64,000 nt of DNA from NCBI GenBank assembly GCA_025201375.1, contig JAIWZP010000003.1, forward strand, positions 62,001-126,000, in the 5' to 3' direction. The position numbers and the translations under genes are program-made. Below the pieces are notes generated by a model that was not told the origin of the DNA, searched no databases, and was given only the letters and a program-made list of their open reading frames with translations. Every line of letters begins with the position of its first letter. Positions within the stretch are counted from its first letter, which is position 1. This document shows, one piece after another, positions 45,801-57,886 of the stretch. Origin of the DNA: Gongronella butleri. Lineage: Eukaryota > Mucoromycota > Mucoromycetes > Mucorales > Cunninghamellaceae.

Positions 45801-47837
45801 CAGCGCGCTGACGAGAGCGGGCTTGGCAAGCACCGCATCGGCAGCCTCGTTGATCTGCTTGGTCGTGGCCGACGGCGACTTGGCCAAAAGAAGCCATTGC
45901 GACAACAACTTTTGATCGTCGGCAGGCAAACCCTTTTTGATCAAGGCTTCCACTTGTGAAATGAAGCGACCACGTTGTTGGACCTTGTGCAACACCTTGC
46001 CATAGCCATACTCGGGCGTCGCACGCTCAGGATGCTCGGCATCGGGGCTCCAGATGGACGCGCTGTTGACCGCATTGACAATGTCGAGACGCTCGCCAAA
46101 CACCTGGTCGAGCATGCCCAAATAAGGCGTCTCAATGCGCGCTTCTTGCACGGCGGCAGGCGCAGCAGCAACAGCAGGCACGTCGGCAACAGAAAGCGCA
46201 GCCCATTCGGACGTGGGCACGACAATCACCTGCTCTTGTTCCAAAAACGACGCCTTGGCTTGGTATTCAACGACGATCGCCTGCTTGTCAGCAATCACGC
46301 GCTTGGCACCGTTGGGCAGTGCAGATTCGGACGTCACAACCACCTTGCCACCCTTGGCAACGCGCTGCACGGCATCAACAACCGCAGCAGGCTCATCATG
46401 GGCCAAAATCACCACAACATCAGCAGCATCCACAAGCGACGGCACTAATGGGGAAAAAAAAGGGGAGAGTGGAGGAAAGAAACGAAAGAAAAATAAAAAA
46501 AAATGAATATGCTGTCCCCAATTGTGATTTTTTTTTCAATTCTTTTTTAAATGTTCTTTACCGAGCGAGGCGGCCTTGCTAGAGACACGGATGTGGGAGA
46601 CGGAGGCATTGACGCGGTAGACTTGGTGTGTGGCAAACGACTGGGCAAAGGCATGAACCTTGTCGGAGCCGCCGACAATGACCAATTGGCTGACGTGATC
46701 GGCAATGAGATTGGCGGCGATGGGGGCGGATTGGACGTCATTGACCTGGAAGCGACGCTCGAGGGAGGCATTGGCAAAGATGCCTTGGATGGCGGCGGGC
46801 GACACATCGGCAGCAGTGACACCGTACAAGCCGCTGACGAGGTCGACCTGGTCCTTTTGCAAGAAACCAGCGGCCACGTCCAAGAAGAGGGGGTTCCAGG
46901 TGGCCGTGCGGTCCTGCGAGGGCTCGAGGACCACGAGCTGCTTGACGGAGGCGGGGACAAGGGCAACGAGGTCGTCCAAGGGGCGGTAAAGGCTGATTTT
47001 GAGCAAACCGACCTTTTTGTCGGCATTGTGCTTGAGGACGTGGTTGACAACGGTAGCACCGGCACCCATGGCCACAATGACCTTTTCAGCATCGGCATGG
47101 CCCGTGTACGTGGCCGTGTTATACTGGCGACCCGTCAATTTGGCGAATTGATCCATCACTTGCTGCACGGTCTCGGTCACTTGCGCACCAGCGGGACCAG
47201 ACGCTTGCTGCTGTTGCTGCTGCTGGTACTTGAGGTATGCAGTGGGCGCCGGCTGGCTCTCGTCAGCTTGCTCAACAATCTTGAATTGCTCAACTTCCTC
47301 GGCAGGCAACAACGTGGCCAATTGGTCGTCGGCCACCGTGGCAATGCTGGTATATTCCTGCGCAACGCGATTGCTGTCGAAAAAGTGCAAAAATGGCTTG
47401 TTTGTGCGCACCGACGCGACCTGTGCGATCAGGGCCAGATCATACGCTTCTTGCACCGACGACGACGTCAACAGAGCAACACCGCTTTGACGCACCGCCA
47501 TCACGTTGGAATAATCGGCAAAGGCTTCGGATTCATTGCCGGCAGACACATGCACAACGACACCAGCACCTTGGGCATCCTGCGCAAGCTTGTAAAGGTA
47601 AGGGATCGACGCAAGAAGCGACGACGAGTCCACAAGCGCCGACGAAAGCGCGCGGTCCTGCGCCGCCAGCTGCGACACGGGCTGCGTCAGCGTACGCTGC
47701 TGCTTGACCGCCTGGCCATACGCGTTCGTGCTGCTTTGCGCAAGCCACGACGCCGTCGCAGGAGAGTAAACCACTCGCTCGCTGAAGCGTTGCGCACCAA
47801 GGGCGCACGCTTGTTCACCGTTCACATAGAGAGACAT
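42846..47837 (-). CDS. MET5: Sulfite reductase (NADPH) hemoprotein beta subunit, Met5 type
   Basis: Reduces sulfite to sulfide for cysteine and methionine synthesis, together with a flavoprotein partner (Met10 type, not in the window). Three exons on the minus strand (47837-46562, 46444-45234, 45122-42846) give 1587 residues. The first 830 or so resemble pyruvate:ferredoxin oxidoreductase domains, as in yeast Met5 (IVAMGAGATVVNH, SLYRPLDDLVALVP, GDSHYWP further on). A flavodoxin-like domain follows at about 855-990 (LFGSDNGNAEAVG, VSTAGQGELPSNG). The siroheme and 4Fe-4S hemoprotein occupies about 1080-1570; cluster cysteines at about 1451, 1457, 1496 and 1500 have the same 6/39/4 spacing as bacterial CysI. 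A Gln run (QQQQQQQ) sits in the first exon. The start is the ATG before the first conserved residues. Confidence 0.96.
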
Positions 47838-48780
47838 ATTCCTTGTTTCTAGTTTGTACAGGGTAGAGAAGGGGGGAAAAGTAGTACAAGCAAAGAAAGG
47901 GGGGCGTAAAAAACAAAGTTTATGTACAAAGAGAAGGGGAGGGCAATGTCACGAACAAAAAAGAAAAAAAAAAGTTAAAGAAAAGAAGAAAGCCTCCTGC
48001 TGCACCCAGGGGGGCAAAGGTGTGATCACGTATTAAAGGAAAAAGGCGAACTTTACATACGAAAGCACACAATTTTTAAGCCCGCTGATTGGCCCGCTCC
48101 ACACCATGTTTCCAAAGGGCGATCCCCATCTTTTTGACAGCTCACGCATGAATTGGAGGCGCCATCGCACCTCATCGTCTGTTGCCATCCGCTGACAAAT
48201 GCTCTCCAGTGCTGCAAAAAAATGGATGATTCATACAATGCACAGCAAAAAAAAAAAAAAATAGATGAAAAAAAAGCGTTTGCCTCACACGGGCGCAAAA
48301 GATTGATCCATTTGTATCTCTCAAGGCACGTCCCCTCTCGGTTATCCTCCAATCAGCATTCGCTGATGGAACAATTTCGCAATATGGCGACGAATTGCTG
48401 ACGGACTCCTATTTTGATTCGCCCGCCGCTTTGGGCCACCGTCACCATAAACGAACAAAATCTGGCGATGACACCTCCGCCTTGTACACATCATCCCAAT
48501 GCTAGAAAAGATGTGTCCGTGTCGCCTTATTGGCTCATTTGCCCCGAGGGATGCGAAATATCAATTTGCCGCGTGGCAAGCCTCGTTCATGCATCGTCAC
48601 ATGATCAAACACTGTCCGTGGGTCCATGCGGTCCACTCACCCCCCTTTTTTGGCATAAAAAAAAAAACGGGATTCAGGCACACAGGCACCGCCGGAGCAG
48701 GCATCAAAATGGCCCGGTTCGCTCTTAAATATTTCACAGCCTATTCAATGGCAGCCTAGAAACTCGAGTGGACAGCGACA
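47838..48780. other. MET5 upstream region, no other gene seen
   Basis: Purine-rich on the plus strand just above the start codon (hence C/T-rich in the transcript), then unremarkable sequence with an A run near 48250. Short open frames on both strands lack recognisable products and splice sites. Confidence 0.45.
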
Positions 48781-49300
48781 TGCAAGTACATTGAAGGCGC
48801 GTCGTGCCCAAATCAAAATTTAGACGTCGCGAAGCACCCAAACCAAAAAAAAAAAAAAAAAAAGAATGCAAATCACTTGCTCGCAGACGAGCAATCAACA
48901 CGGTCTCTCAAAATATTTCGTGGATCGCGGTAAAAAAAAAAAAAAAAGCCATCGTTCGAAAGAGACGCACTCGAGTGCCGTTTTCTGATTGTTTGCGCGC
49001 CCGATGGACGAACTTTGCATGCTGGCAAAAGTCGATCAAACATTGGATAAATTTTCAAAATGAATTTTCTCGACAACTAGAAAAATAACCGAAGTGCTTT
49101 TTGCGTGTCAAATGCAGCTGCTGAATCTCTGTCGCTTGAGATCAGTTTCACAGAGGGATGGCCAAAACTGACGGAGAAAATCCATTTTTTCAACAAAATC
49201 GTTAATGTCGATTTGCTCGACAACGGTCTGGTCGACCTGTGATTTTATTCCAGATTTAATAACAAACATGAGGTCAAAGCATCTCATGGGATGACTTGCA
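48780..49300. repeat. Degenerate composite repeat, copy at 49 kb
   Basis: Contains atatttcgtggatcgcggt, gaaagagacgcactcg, gcgcgcccgatggacga, actttgcatgctggcaaa, and then family A. The same order recurs at 51300-51680 and 54300-54740. Together with family C (49360-49990) it makes one unit of roughly 1.2 kb. Confidence 0.7.
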
Positions 49301-49359
49301 GAGCGCTGGAGGCACGCCAAGCGTAAATAAAAAAATGGTCCTCTCAGAGCTCCAAAATC

Positions 49360-49990
49360 AAACTTGAAAAAGAGGGTCTCCAGAATTCCTCCAAACTTTC
49401 ACACAAGAGGTAGTGCAGGGAGAAACCACGAAACATGCCAAAAAAGAGTGAGATTAACCTGCTGGCTGGCAAGCAATCCGTGATTTTAGAATAAACTTTG
49501 CCGACGAATGGTACGCAAGAGCGCGTCCTTGAAGCTGCATCGACGCGTTCACTAGCAAGAGAGGCCCCGGATGCATGGATTTGACTTGAACAGACGCGCT
49601 TAAATCAAAAGTCTGGCGCGGTTTTTCACGCGCCCAAGTTGCCCCGCGAACGGGTTAATCGCATCGATTCTGTCTGTAACTCGTTTTTTTAGGTAATCAT
49701 CGATAGTCACGTATGCAACAGATCATACTCTTTCTTGTGAGACACGTTTCGAAGCTTTGTGGCCAGTCTTCGTCGAGATGGCCTTGTGGCGAAAATACGA
49801 AGCAAATTGCATTTTACGCAAAACCCAATCAACGGAGCCATGGGTTTTATTGCATTTTTATCGGTAAATGGATGTATTCTACCATGTGGTCGAATATTGC
49901 GGCAATCCAAGGGCCCAATTTTCACCGGTTTAAAATTCGGGACTGCACCCCTTAGAAAATCAATGGAAAATCGTGCATTTTGCAATTCGA
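49360..49990. repeat. Dispersed repeat family C, copy 2
   Basis: Aligns with 18195-18835 over its whole length (gggtctccag, caagttgccc, atcatcgatagtc, catactctttct, gcaaattgcattttacgc, gactgcacccctta). Divergence is high, and frames are broken in both copies. Confidence 0.75.
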
Positions 49991-51029
49991 CATGCATGGG
50001 GTGCCATCGAGTGCTCTCAGGTCCACGAAACTTTGACTTACGGGCATTTAGGCCTTTTTCTTTTCAGAACAAAAGTAAAAACCGGGGGTTGATCTGGCTG
50101 TTGGCGAGAAAATCGACATTTCCATGTTAACTCACAATTTTATCTCTAGCGCGTCAAGTTGCTATTCGACCAGGCTTAAAGCTTACAATTGGCAAGAGAC
50201 GCGCAAAAGTGTCATTTCGTCCCTGCCCGGCAACGCCGACGCGCAACATTTGTACACTTGCAAAGCCCAATCAAACATTTCAACTTCATGTTTCTTGGCA
50301 ATGAACAAGGCAAAGGGCGGCGTGCTGCTGCGCCATCGATGCGGAATTCGATTCTCTGTCGGATGAACCCAGTTTCACCAGCGTACGACCAAAACTGATA
50401 TAGAAAATCCATTTACTAAAATTTGGCTTTGATCGCTCCCTCCACGAAAACGGCTTGATCGACCCCCGGTTTTTATTGCAGTTTTGCTTAGAAAGAGGAG
50501 GTCAATGCATCTAAAGAGATGACTCTCAGGTCCCCAGTGTGTTGGTTGCCAAACGGATTTGGATGTCTGTCAGGGCCTGAACCTCTCAAAGCGGGAGGAC
50601 CCTCCGGATGTATTTTGACCTGGCCCACTTTTTTTTTCTGAATTTGAAAAAAAAATGTTTCGTCACCAAGGACTCATCGCAGCGCTACGAAACTTTTACA
50701 AGCAATGGATGTTGTTCCTCTCTTCTCAGAATAAAAACCCATCCAAAGGTCAATCCTGTGGTTTGTCGGGGCGCACGACATTGCAGAAAATTTGGCTGTG
50801 GCGCGTTTTTGTAAAAATCTTTTCGCGGCAGAGTCATCGTTCGATCGTCGCCAAAATTTGCCACTTGACTCTTTCAGCGTCCTCTTTGAAGAAAAAAAAT
50901 TAAAAACCAGGAGTTGTTGATCAGACCGTTTTCGAGACAATGCACCGTTTACAGTAATTGTCACAAATTCAATAATGGCCAACCCAAATCATGGTTCGAT
51001 GATTGCCTTTCAAACTTCACCCTCTGACC
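49991..51029. other. Repeat-island DNA with weak repeat similarity
   Basis: No gene. About 50340-50530 resembles family A loosely (cagtttcaccagcg, gatcgacccccggtttttattgcagttt). The rest has no clear match within the window that I can see. Confidence 0.4.
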
Positions 51030-51690
51030 ATTTCGCCTCGCCTTGCTTGTTTCAACATGGCGCTGAAAACCAGAGGTTGATGAGTGGATCGTTGTGCAGA
51101 TATGATAGATGAATTCGAAATCTCAATATTTTTACAAACACAGAATTAAATACCACTCAATTCATGGTTGGGTCGCTCAATGGCTTTAAATTAGGTTACT
51201 GTTCTAAATCGACGCGTCCCTTGTTGAAAAGACGTTCAAACAAGGAGTCGATCATCGAGTACAGTAGCTGTGCAGCAGATGAATCCAAAATCTTGTCATT
51301 TCCACAAATTCAGAAGGGGTGCTCAAAATATTTTGTGGAACGCGGTGAAAATGGCATGAATGATCGAAAGAGACGCACTCGGGTGTCATTTCCCGATCGT
51401 TTGCGCGCCCGATGGACGAGCTTTGCATGCTTGCAAAATTCGATCAAACATTGGATTAATTTTTAAGCTCAATTTTCTCGACAACGGGAAACACAACCAA
51501 CGGTGCTTTTAACATGTCAAATTCAGCTGCTGAATCTCTATCGAACGAGACCAGCTTCATCGATGGATGGCCAAAACTCGCAGAGAAAATCCACTTTTTC
51601 AACAAAATATTTGATCGCAATTTGTTCGACAAAGGTCTAGTCAGCCCCTGATTTTTGTTGCAGTTTTACTACTAATTGTGGTGTCAAGCG
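51030..51690. repeat. Degenerate composite repeat, copy at 51 kb
   Basis: 51030-51160 matches 40900-41050 (ccagaggttgatgag, gttgtgcagat). 51300-51680 matches 48900-49280, including gcgcgcccgatggacgagct and the family A block cttcatcgatggatggcc. The family C part does not follow here. Confidence 0.7.
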
Positions 51691-51924
51691 CCAGATTGAC
51701 ACGCATTGGTCGCGCCAGCTGCGGCGCAAGCACTGAAATGGACCAATTGGTGCAAGAGTGAACAAATGCATAAAAGCACTCAATGCGAGTTTCGGCAATT
51801 CGAGGCAGGCTCCCAAGCACACAGCCATTGCTTGGTCAAATGGACTTGGCAGCACAGCCAGCTGCAAGTGCCAATGCATCACAGATCCGGCTTAGGCAGG
51901 GACGCAAGCGGATGGCAGCAAAAA

Positions 51925-51957
<33 letters not shown>

Positions 51958-52585
51958 TGTGGTCGGACACCAAAGGTCCGATATGGAAATGATGTCATGG
52001 CGTCATTTCGGATCACCGACAATCCCGCTCAATGCGACAGCACCATCGCTGTGTCGTGCAGCCCTGAATATAAACCACAAGAAACGAATGACCGCGCAGT
52101 GCCTTTTGTGTGCGCGGACATGTTCGCCGAGAAATATCTTTAGATTCAAAAATGAAAGAATAACAAATCCTAAATGACAATTCGAAAGAGTGCTTGGCCT
52201 TTTTAGTGATAGGCCAAGCAAAGCAAAAAAAAAAAAAAAAATTGAATGAAATGCGTCACGGGCTGTCAAGCTCATCAATGCCGTGGCACAATTGAATTCT
52301 GTCTTTCTGTGACACGTTGGCCCTCTCAAAGCTTAAGCGTGTCACGACAGGACACTTGGCCGTTCAGAGTAAGGCCGAAATAAAAAATGGACATTAAAGA
52401 TGACAAGGGCGCGAGAAAAGAGCGCGATCGTCATAAACCATAGCCGCGCCTCGTTTTCTAGCAATCTGTATAAATAGCCCTTTCATCCTCGTAGCTGAAA
52501 TAAAGGTCCAGACCGTTTTTAATCGTACTCCCCGTCTTTTGTTTTTATTTTTTGTTTTATCTTTTTCGAGGAGACCCCCCCCCAC
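51691..52585. other. Repeat-island DNA, no gene seen
   Basis: Contains A runs near 51925 and 52225, and a small stretch near 51700-51900 that is open in several frames without a recognisable product. No member of families A, B or C is obvious. Confidence 0.4.
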
Positions 52586-52589
52586 CACA

Positions 52590-53310
52590 CTAATAAACAA
52601 GGGAGCAAAGCATCTACAGTAATGGAATGACTTGCAGCTTGCTAGCTTGGGTTTGAAAATTTTGCATCCGTCATTTCTGCAGGCTACAGCCCACCACTGC
52701 TGTACCATCATCATCCAGCGCAAAAAGATGTAAAATAAAAATTACTGTAAAAAATAAAAATTCCATGCATTCCACGCATCTTAATTTGGAAGTCTCAAAC
52801 CTTAAATTTTGCAAAAAAAAACTTGCCCAAAGTAGGCACTTTTCTCAGTCGATCGCCGTTCATGCATCACTATTTACGCTTTTTTCTTACGTTGGGGCGA
52901 TCTGCCATTTTGCCTGCCAATAACAAATTGTCGATGTTACCTGTTTGGGGTGCATTGATCGCCCGGAGTTCGAAAAAAACCAAATTTGGAATTTTCTGAG
53001 ATTGAAATATGTGACCCCTGAGTGACCCCTGAATTTTTCAAAAGTGATCGTGGCGCTTTGGTGTTTTAAACTTTTTTGTTGCAAATTCTGCGCTGAATTC
53101 GATGCAGCTCTTTTTGAGTGGGGTCGACCAAGCAGATGGCGAGATGAATGCAAAATAGTACAAATGTGAGGCTTTTGGGATTTTCGAGTGCACAAAATAA
53201 TCGGGCGGGTCCGTCTTGAGCACTGGGCTGTAGTTCAAGACGTAGCGCATTTTTCATCGGCGGGCAGGTAGTAGGCAGTAAAAAAATTTCTGGAAGCACA
53301 ACAGCAAATC
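52590..53310. repeat. Repeat families A-distal and B, long copy
   Basis: Matches 975-1710 continuously, including aatggaatgacttgcagc, cttaatttggaagtctc, tcagtcgatcgccgttcatg, the doubled gtgacccctga and aatcgggcggg. This is the closest pair of long repeats in the window, about 51.6 kb apart. Confidence 0.8.
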
Positions 53311-53341
53311 AGCAAAACCCCAAAAATATACTTTCTCACAA

Positions 53342-54121
53342 ATATGGTGCCCGGGTCGGATGAGCTGAAATGAAGACCTGAAATGCTGAGGAAATTCAGG
53401 TTCAGGTCACAAAGATTCTGCCTGAAATTCGACCGAAACCCAACCTGAAAAAAAACAAAAGACTGAAACCTGACCTGATTTATATTTTATTTCAGGCTCA
53501 AGGGCCTGAAATGTACGACCTGAAGGACCTAAACCTGAAAGCCCAACTTTTACGATAGAGCGTGCAGGTCGGCTTCAGCTTTCAGGTCAACTATTTCAGG
53601 TTCTCGGGCATCAGGTCATTTCAGCTCTATTCAGGTACAAATTGTTTCAGCTCGTCGGTTTTCAGCTCAATTCAGGCGCTGGCTATTTCAGCTCTGAATT
53701 GACCTGAAAACCGACGACCTGAAGCGAAACGCACCTGAAATGAGCTGAAAACCGACGAGCTGAAATAGCCAGCACCTGAATTGAGCTGAAAACCGACGAG
53801 CTGAAATAGCCAGCGCCTGAATTGAGCTGAAAACTGACGACCTGAAACGACCTGATGAGAGCTGAACTGAACTGAAATAATAATGACCTGACAATTGAAG
53901 ACTTGCTGAATTAATTCAGGCATCTCGGTCGGTTTCAGGTCGGTTTCAGGTTGATTTTGTAATGTTCAGGTTGGACCTGAACTTTTCAGCTCATCAAAAC
54001 GGCTATAAGGTGGTTGCCCGGGTTGCTTGATCGCGATTCAGGCTTGAACCTGAAACCTGAATCGTTATTTTTTCGACCTGAACTTTATGACCTGAAGCAA
54101 TATTTCCCTCGGGTCACCATG
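53342..54121. mobile_element. Compact element dense in CCTGAA/TTCAGG hexamers, possible non-autonomous transposon
   Basis: The hexamer CCTGAA or its complement, and variants such as GCTGAA, occur dozens of times on both strands. The block around 53645-53700 (cagctcgtcggttttcagct, aattcaggcgctggctattt) reappears as its reverse complement at about 53740-53840, in two tandem versions. The two ends look like an imperfect inverted pair: atggtgcccgggt on the left and, complemented, atggtgacccgag on the right. There is no coding capacity. I could not find a matching target-site duplication. Confidence 0.5.
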
Positions 54122-54299
54122 TCTGCTTTCTCAAGTTCCAAAGGCAAGCGTGTCCTTTTTTGTTCGACTGAATTGTAGGATATCACTCAGCAACGCGTCT
54201 CTTTTTGACAAGTCGTTCAAAACAGGAGCCACCTGGATCGCGATAGGCGATACAGTACAGATGATGAGATGAATCCAAAATCTTGACATTTCCAGGCAA

Positions 54300-54872
54300 A
54301 TCCAGGACGGTCCCTCGAAACGTCGAAATACTTCGTATGATGGATCGTGGTGAAAATGGCACTGATCGAAAGAGACGCACTCGGATGTCATTTTCTGATT
54401 GCTTGCTAGCCCAATAATAATGATGGACGAACTTTGCATGCTTGCAATAGCCAATGATTAAACGTTTGATTACTGTAATCTTCAAAGTCAGTTTTCTCGA
54501 CAATAGGAAAAACAATCAGCGGTGTTTTTAACGTGTCAAATGCTACTGCTGAATCTCAGTCGAATGAAGCAAGCTTCATCGCGAACGGATCAAACCTGAC
54601 GAAGAAAACAGCTTTTTGAGGCGATTTTTGTATCATAATCGCCACTTGCTCAAGATCAACGGTCTACTGTTTGATTGTCAGCCTCCGAGTTTTATTGCAG
54701 ATTCACTAATAAACACGGGGCCGAAGCATTACGTATATGATACTGTAATGGAACCAGTTTCACGCCGCTGGCTTGCGTTTTCTGTAAAATACAGTACATA
54801 TTCACATCAGTCATTTCTGCAGGTCCTGCAAATGATCTTCTCGCGTTGATTCTGCGATTCAACCTAAAACTC

Positions 54873-54909
<37 letters not shown>

Positions 54910-55060
54910 AATGATCATGGGCATTCACGCACGCAACAGACCGTGCTCTTTCTGGTAGTTTCTGCTTCGCGGCACTGTGGCCAATTTTCGTCGACTTTGC
55001 CTTGACTCAAGTAAGCATGAGATCGGCAGGAAATTTGCTTGAAAAACGACGCGGTGCGCA
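54300..55060. repeat. Degenerate composite repeat, copy at 54 kb
   Basis: 54330-54740 matches the 49 and 51 kb copies (gaaagagacgcactcgg, ggacgaactttgcatgct, gtttttaacgtgtcaaat, then family A). 54840-55060 matches the second half of family C (ctcgcgttgattctgc, aacagaccgtgctctttct, actgtggccaattttcgtcg). A run of about 28 T lies between. Confidence 0.65.
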
Positions 55061-55418
55061 TAAAATTCGCAGACAACGCATGCACAATATTTTCGTTTCA
55101 TTTACTTGAGATCAGTTCGGCCCATTCTGCTGCGTACATGGCTTACACAACCGAATAAATGGATGACAAATGCAGGAAGCGCGTGACACGGGCTGATGTG
55201 CAGTAAAATAGGGCAATGGAGCATGCTGCACTTTGTTTTTTTTTTTCAGCACATAATCGGCGGTCTGCATGTCGCTGCACCATGATCCATCTTATAGCAA
55301 AGCTTGGAAACAACCAAAAATTGAAGAAAAAGCGCGATTCATGTAGAATAAAAACGAGTTTGCCATTTAATTAAAATATGTACATATGGATAGAGAGATG
55401 AATGGAGAGGAAAGGAGT

Positions 55419-57090
55419 CTATTTGGCTTGGATGGGTATGCTTTCGGCGATGCTTTGGGCGTCGTTGGCCTGCTGGTGGGCAATGACGCGGTTGACTTCG
55501 AGTTGGTCCTCGAACTCGTCGAGATCCTTGCCCATGCTCTCGGGGACCCAGAGGAGCGTGACAATGAGACCGAGGAACATGACGGCAGAGAAGATACCAA
55601 GAGTCTCGGGCAAGAAGGCGTGCTGGCCAGGCTTGGTATCGCCAATCTCGACAATGGTGTTGAAACCAAAGGAAGCAATGATGGCACCGGCCTTACCAGA
55701 GGCGGCGCTGATACCGTGGGCCGAGGCGCGAACACGCGTGGGGAACACCTCACCAGGAATGACAAAGGTGGTGGCATTGGGACCGAAGTTGGTGAAGAAT
55801 TGGGCAAGCGTGAAGATGACAATGAAGGCGGGCATGGAGTTGGCGATCAAAAGGTTGTAGCAGCCGGCAAGGATGGCAAACAGGATGGTGGTGAGCGTGA
55901 AGCCCATGATTTGAATCTTGCGGCGACCCCAGCGCTCAATGAAGAACACGGTGAAGTAGTAGCCAGGCACGGAACCAAGACAGGTGATGATGATTTGACC
56001 GACAGCATTGGACCAGAGCGTCTCCCAGGGGGTGGGCTTGCTGGAGAAACCAATGGCATTGAGGATAATTGTGTTGTTGAGACCAAGACCATAGAAAGCA
56101 ATATCGAGCAAGAACCACGAGAGCGCAGTGCCGAGCAAGACCTTGAGATTCTTCCATTGGCCAAAGTATTCGCGGAATTCAACCCAGTGGTTGCGCTTGG
56201 GCTCGTCGGCGTGGGTGTATTGCTTGGCAAGTTCATTGGAGACCTCTTGACCCTTGGCGGCGGCAGCAGCCTCGACGTCGTGCTCGACGTGGAGCGCGTA
56301 TTTGGGCGATTCAGGCATCGTGAAGCGGAGATACACGGTGGCAAAGGCAGGCACGGCACCAAGACCAATGCAGAGGCGCCACACATAGTCCAAGTTCATC
56401 ACATCAGCATTGACGGCGCCCTTGAAGATGGCAAGCAGAATCAAAGTGACAATGGCAGCAGCCAAGTTACCAATGCCTTGCATGGAGAAGATGAGGGCCA
56501 TCATCATACCTAAGAAAAATGGCAAAAGAGTGAGATAAGTCGCGCTTTGGGAGCCAATTGCAATTTTTTTTGTCCTTACCACGACGACCAGCAGACGACC
56601 ATTCAGAGGTAATGGTGGCAGACATCGGATAATCACCGCCAATACCAACGCCGAGAATGAGGCGCCAAAGACCAAGGAAGCCAATAGCCGAAACACCACG
56701 AATAGCGCTGGCGCTGGTGGCGCAATTGATAGTACCAATGATGATGATCATCAATTCAAAGCCGTAAATCTTGCGACCAAAAATATCGCCCATGAAACCA
56801 AAGAGAAGTTGACCGATGAGGGTGCCGACCGAGGACATGCCCTTGATGATGCCTTCGGTGGATGAGGGCATCTTGTTGCCATTGTCAGCATAGTAGATGT
56901 AGCCAAGCATGGGAGTGACCAAATTGATGATGAACACATCATAAGAGTCAGTGAAGAAACCAGCACCAGCCGTCAAAATGGTACGGATGGTAAACCAATT
57001 CCATGTTTGACCAGCTTGTTGGCCTTCGAGCTTTTCAAGGCTCTTGAGCTTCGCCTCAGCAGTAGCAAATTGATCCGAGCTGGATGACAT
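55419..57090 (-). CDS. PHO84: Inorganic phosphate transporter, PHO84-like (MFS)
   Basis: Proton-coupled phosphate uptake at the plasma membrane. Two exons on the minus strand (57090-56580, 56509-55419) give 533 residues with about 12 membrane segments. Family signatures: FFTDSYDVFIINLV near TM1, GQLLFGFMGDIFGRKIYG, the PHO84-type GVGIGGDYPMSATITSEW, WRLCIGLGAVPAF, SWFLLDIAFYGLGLN, and the C-terminal TLLWVPESMGKDLDEFED. The central loop is short and charged. The start is the first ATG of the frame, 81 bases below a TATA-like string. Regulation by phosphate starvation would be expected from the family but no operator is identified here. Confidence 0.94.
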
Positions 57091-57170
57091 AAGGGATAAA
57101 AAAAGTGAGAGATGGCAAAGAGAAGGATGAAGGAAAAAAAAAAAAAAGTGAGGTGCGATGGAGACTGGCC

Positions 57171-57178
57171 TTTTTATA
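57171..57178 (-). promoter_or_regulatory. TATA box of the phosphate transporter gene
   Basis: The minus strand reads tataaaaa, 81-88 bases before the start codon, in an otherwise GC-mixed flank followed by a T-rich leader. Confidence 0.45.
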
Positions 57179-57199
57179 TTGTTCCTTCTTTTGCTGGTT

Positions 57200-57880
57200 T
57201 TTTTTTTTTCTCTTGTTCAACGTGAAGGTCAGAAAAAAAGGTAAAGTTCAGGGCTTGTGAGCACAAGTGAGGTCGTTTCCACGAAGATGATTGGCTTTGG
57301 AGAGCAAGAGTGGTGTTTTACTGGGCAAGAGAGGTCATGTTCCAGCGCGTTTAGGCCTATCAGGATGGCTGCATGGTGGGCGTGGTCTCGTCTTTCTTTG
57401 TGATCCAAGACCCGCCCAGCCGATGAAAGCTTATTCACATCAATGCAAGTCAACGTGGAGAAATGACGATCTGCGATTGGCTACCGACCGATATTTTCTT
57501 TTTTTTGTCCATTCTGGGCGAGATGCGACTTGTGCCACATGGAGAACTTGGAGAAGGACCGAATCCAGCACATGGGCATCTTGGTTGGCTGAAATGCTAT
57601 CTTGCCCATCATACGACGAAGATCCGTCTCAGAAATCATCACAAAATTGCCAGGACAGGAAAAAAGCACACTTTTCTACCGTGAAAGGTCCATTTGAGGG
57701 AACACGCTTAAGTGGAAAATGTTTCTTTTTGTCATTCATGCATTGGTGCGATGGGAAGCGATGGGAAAAAAGCACAAGAAAAAGGGCTGATGGGCGGATG
57801 ATCCCCTTGCTATCCGAAAAGAGAAGAAAAGAACAATCAAACAAACAAAGGGGAGCATGCAGCACCCGGGCTCAGCACCC
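57200..57880. other. Phosphate transporter upstream region
   Basis: No confident gene. A plus-strand frame of about 220 codons is open across 57300-57960, but it lacks an ATG near its start, has no recognisable product, and overlaps the minus-strand small gene candidate. Confidence 0.4.
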
Positions 57881-57886
57881 AATGTT

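Noticed and set aside
46551..47852. Plus-strand open frame of 433 codons
   Set aside because: Antisense to MET5 exon 1, same reason.
53342..54121. Telomere-like or centromere satellite
   Set aside because: The hexamer is not in a head-to-tail run; copies are irregular and in both orientations.
55386..56513. Plus-strand open frame of 375 codons
   Set aside because: Antisense to the phosphate transporter; no recognisable product.
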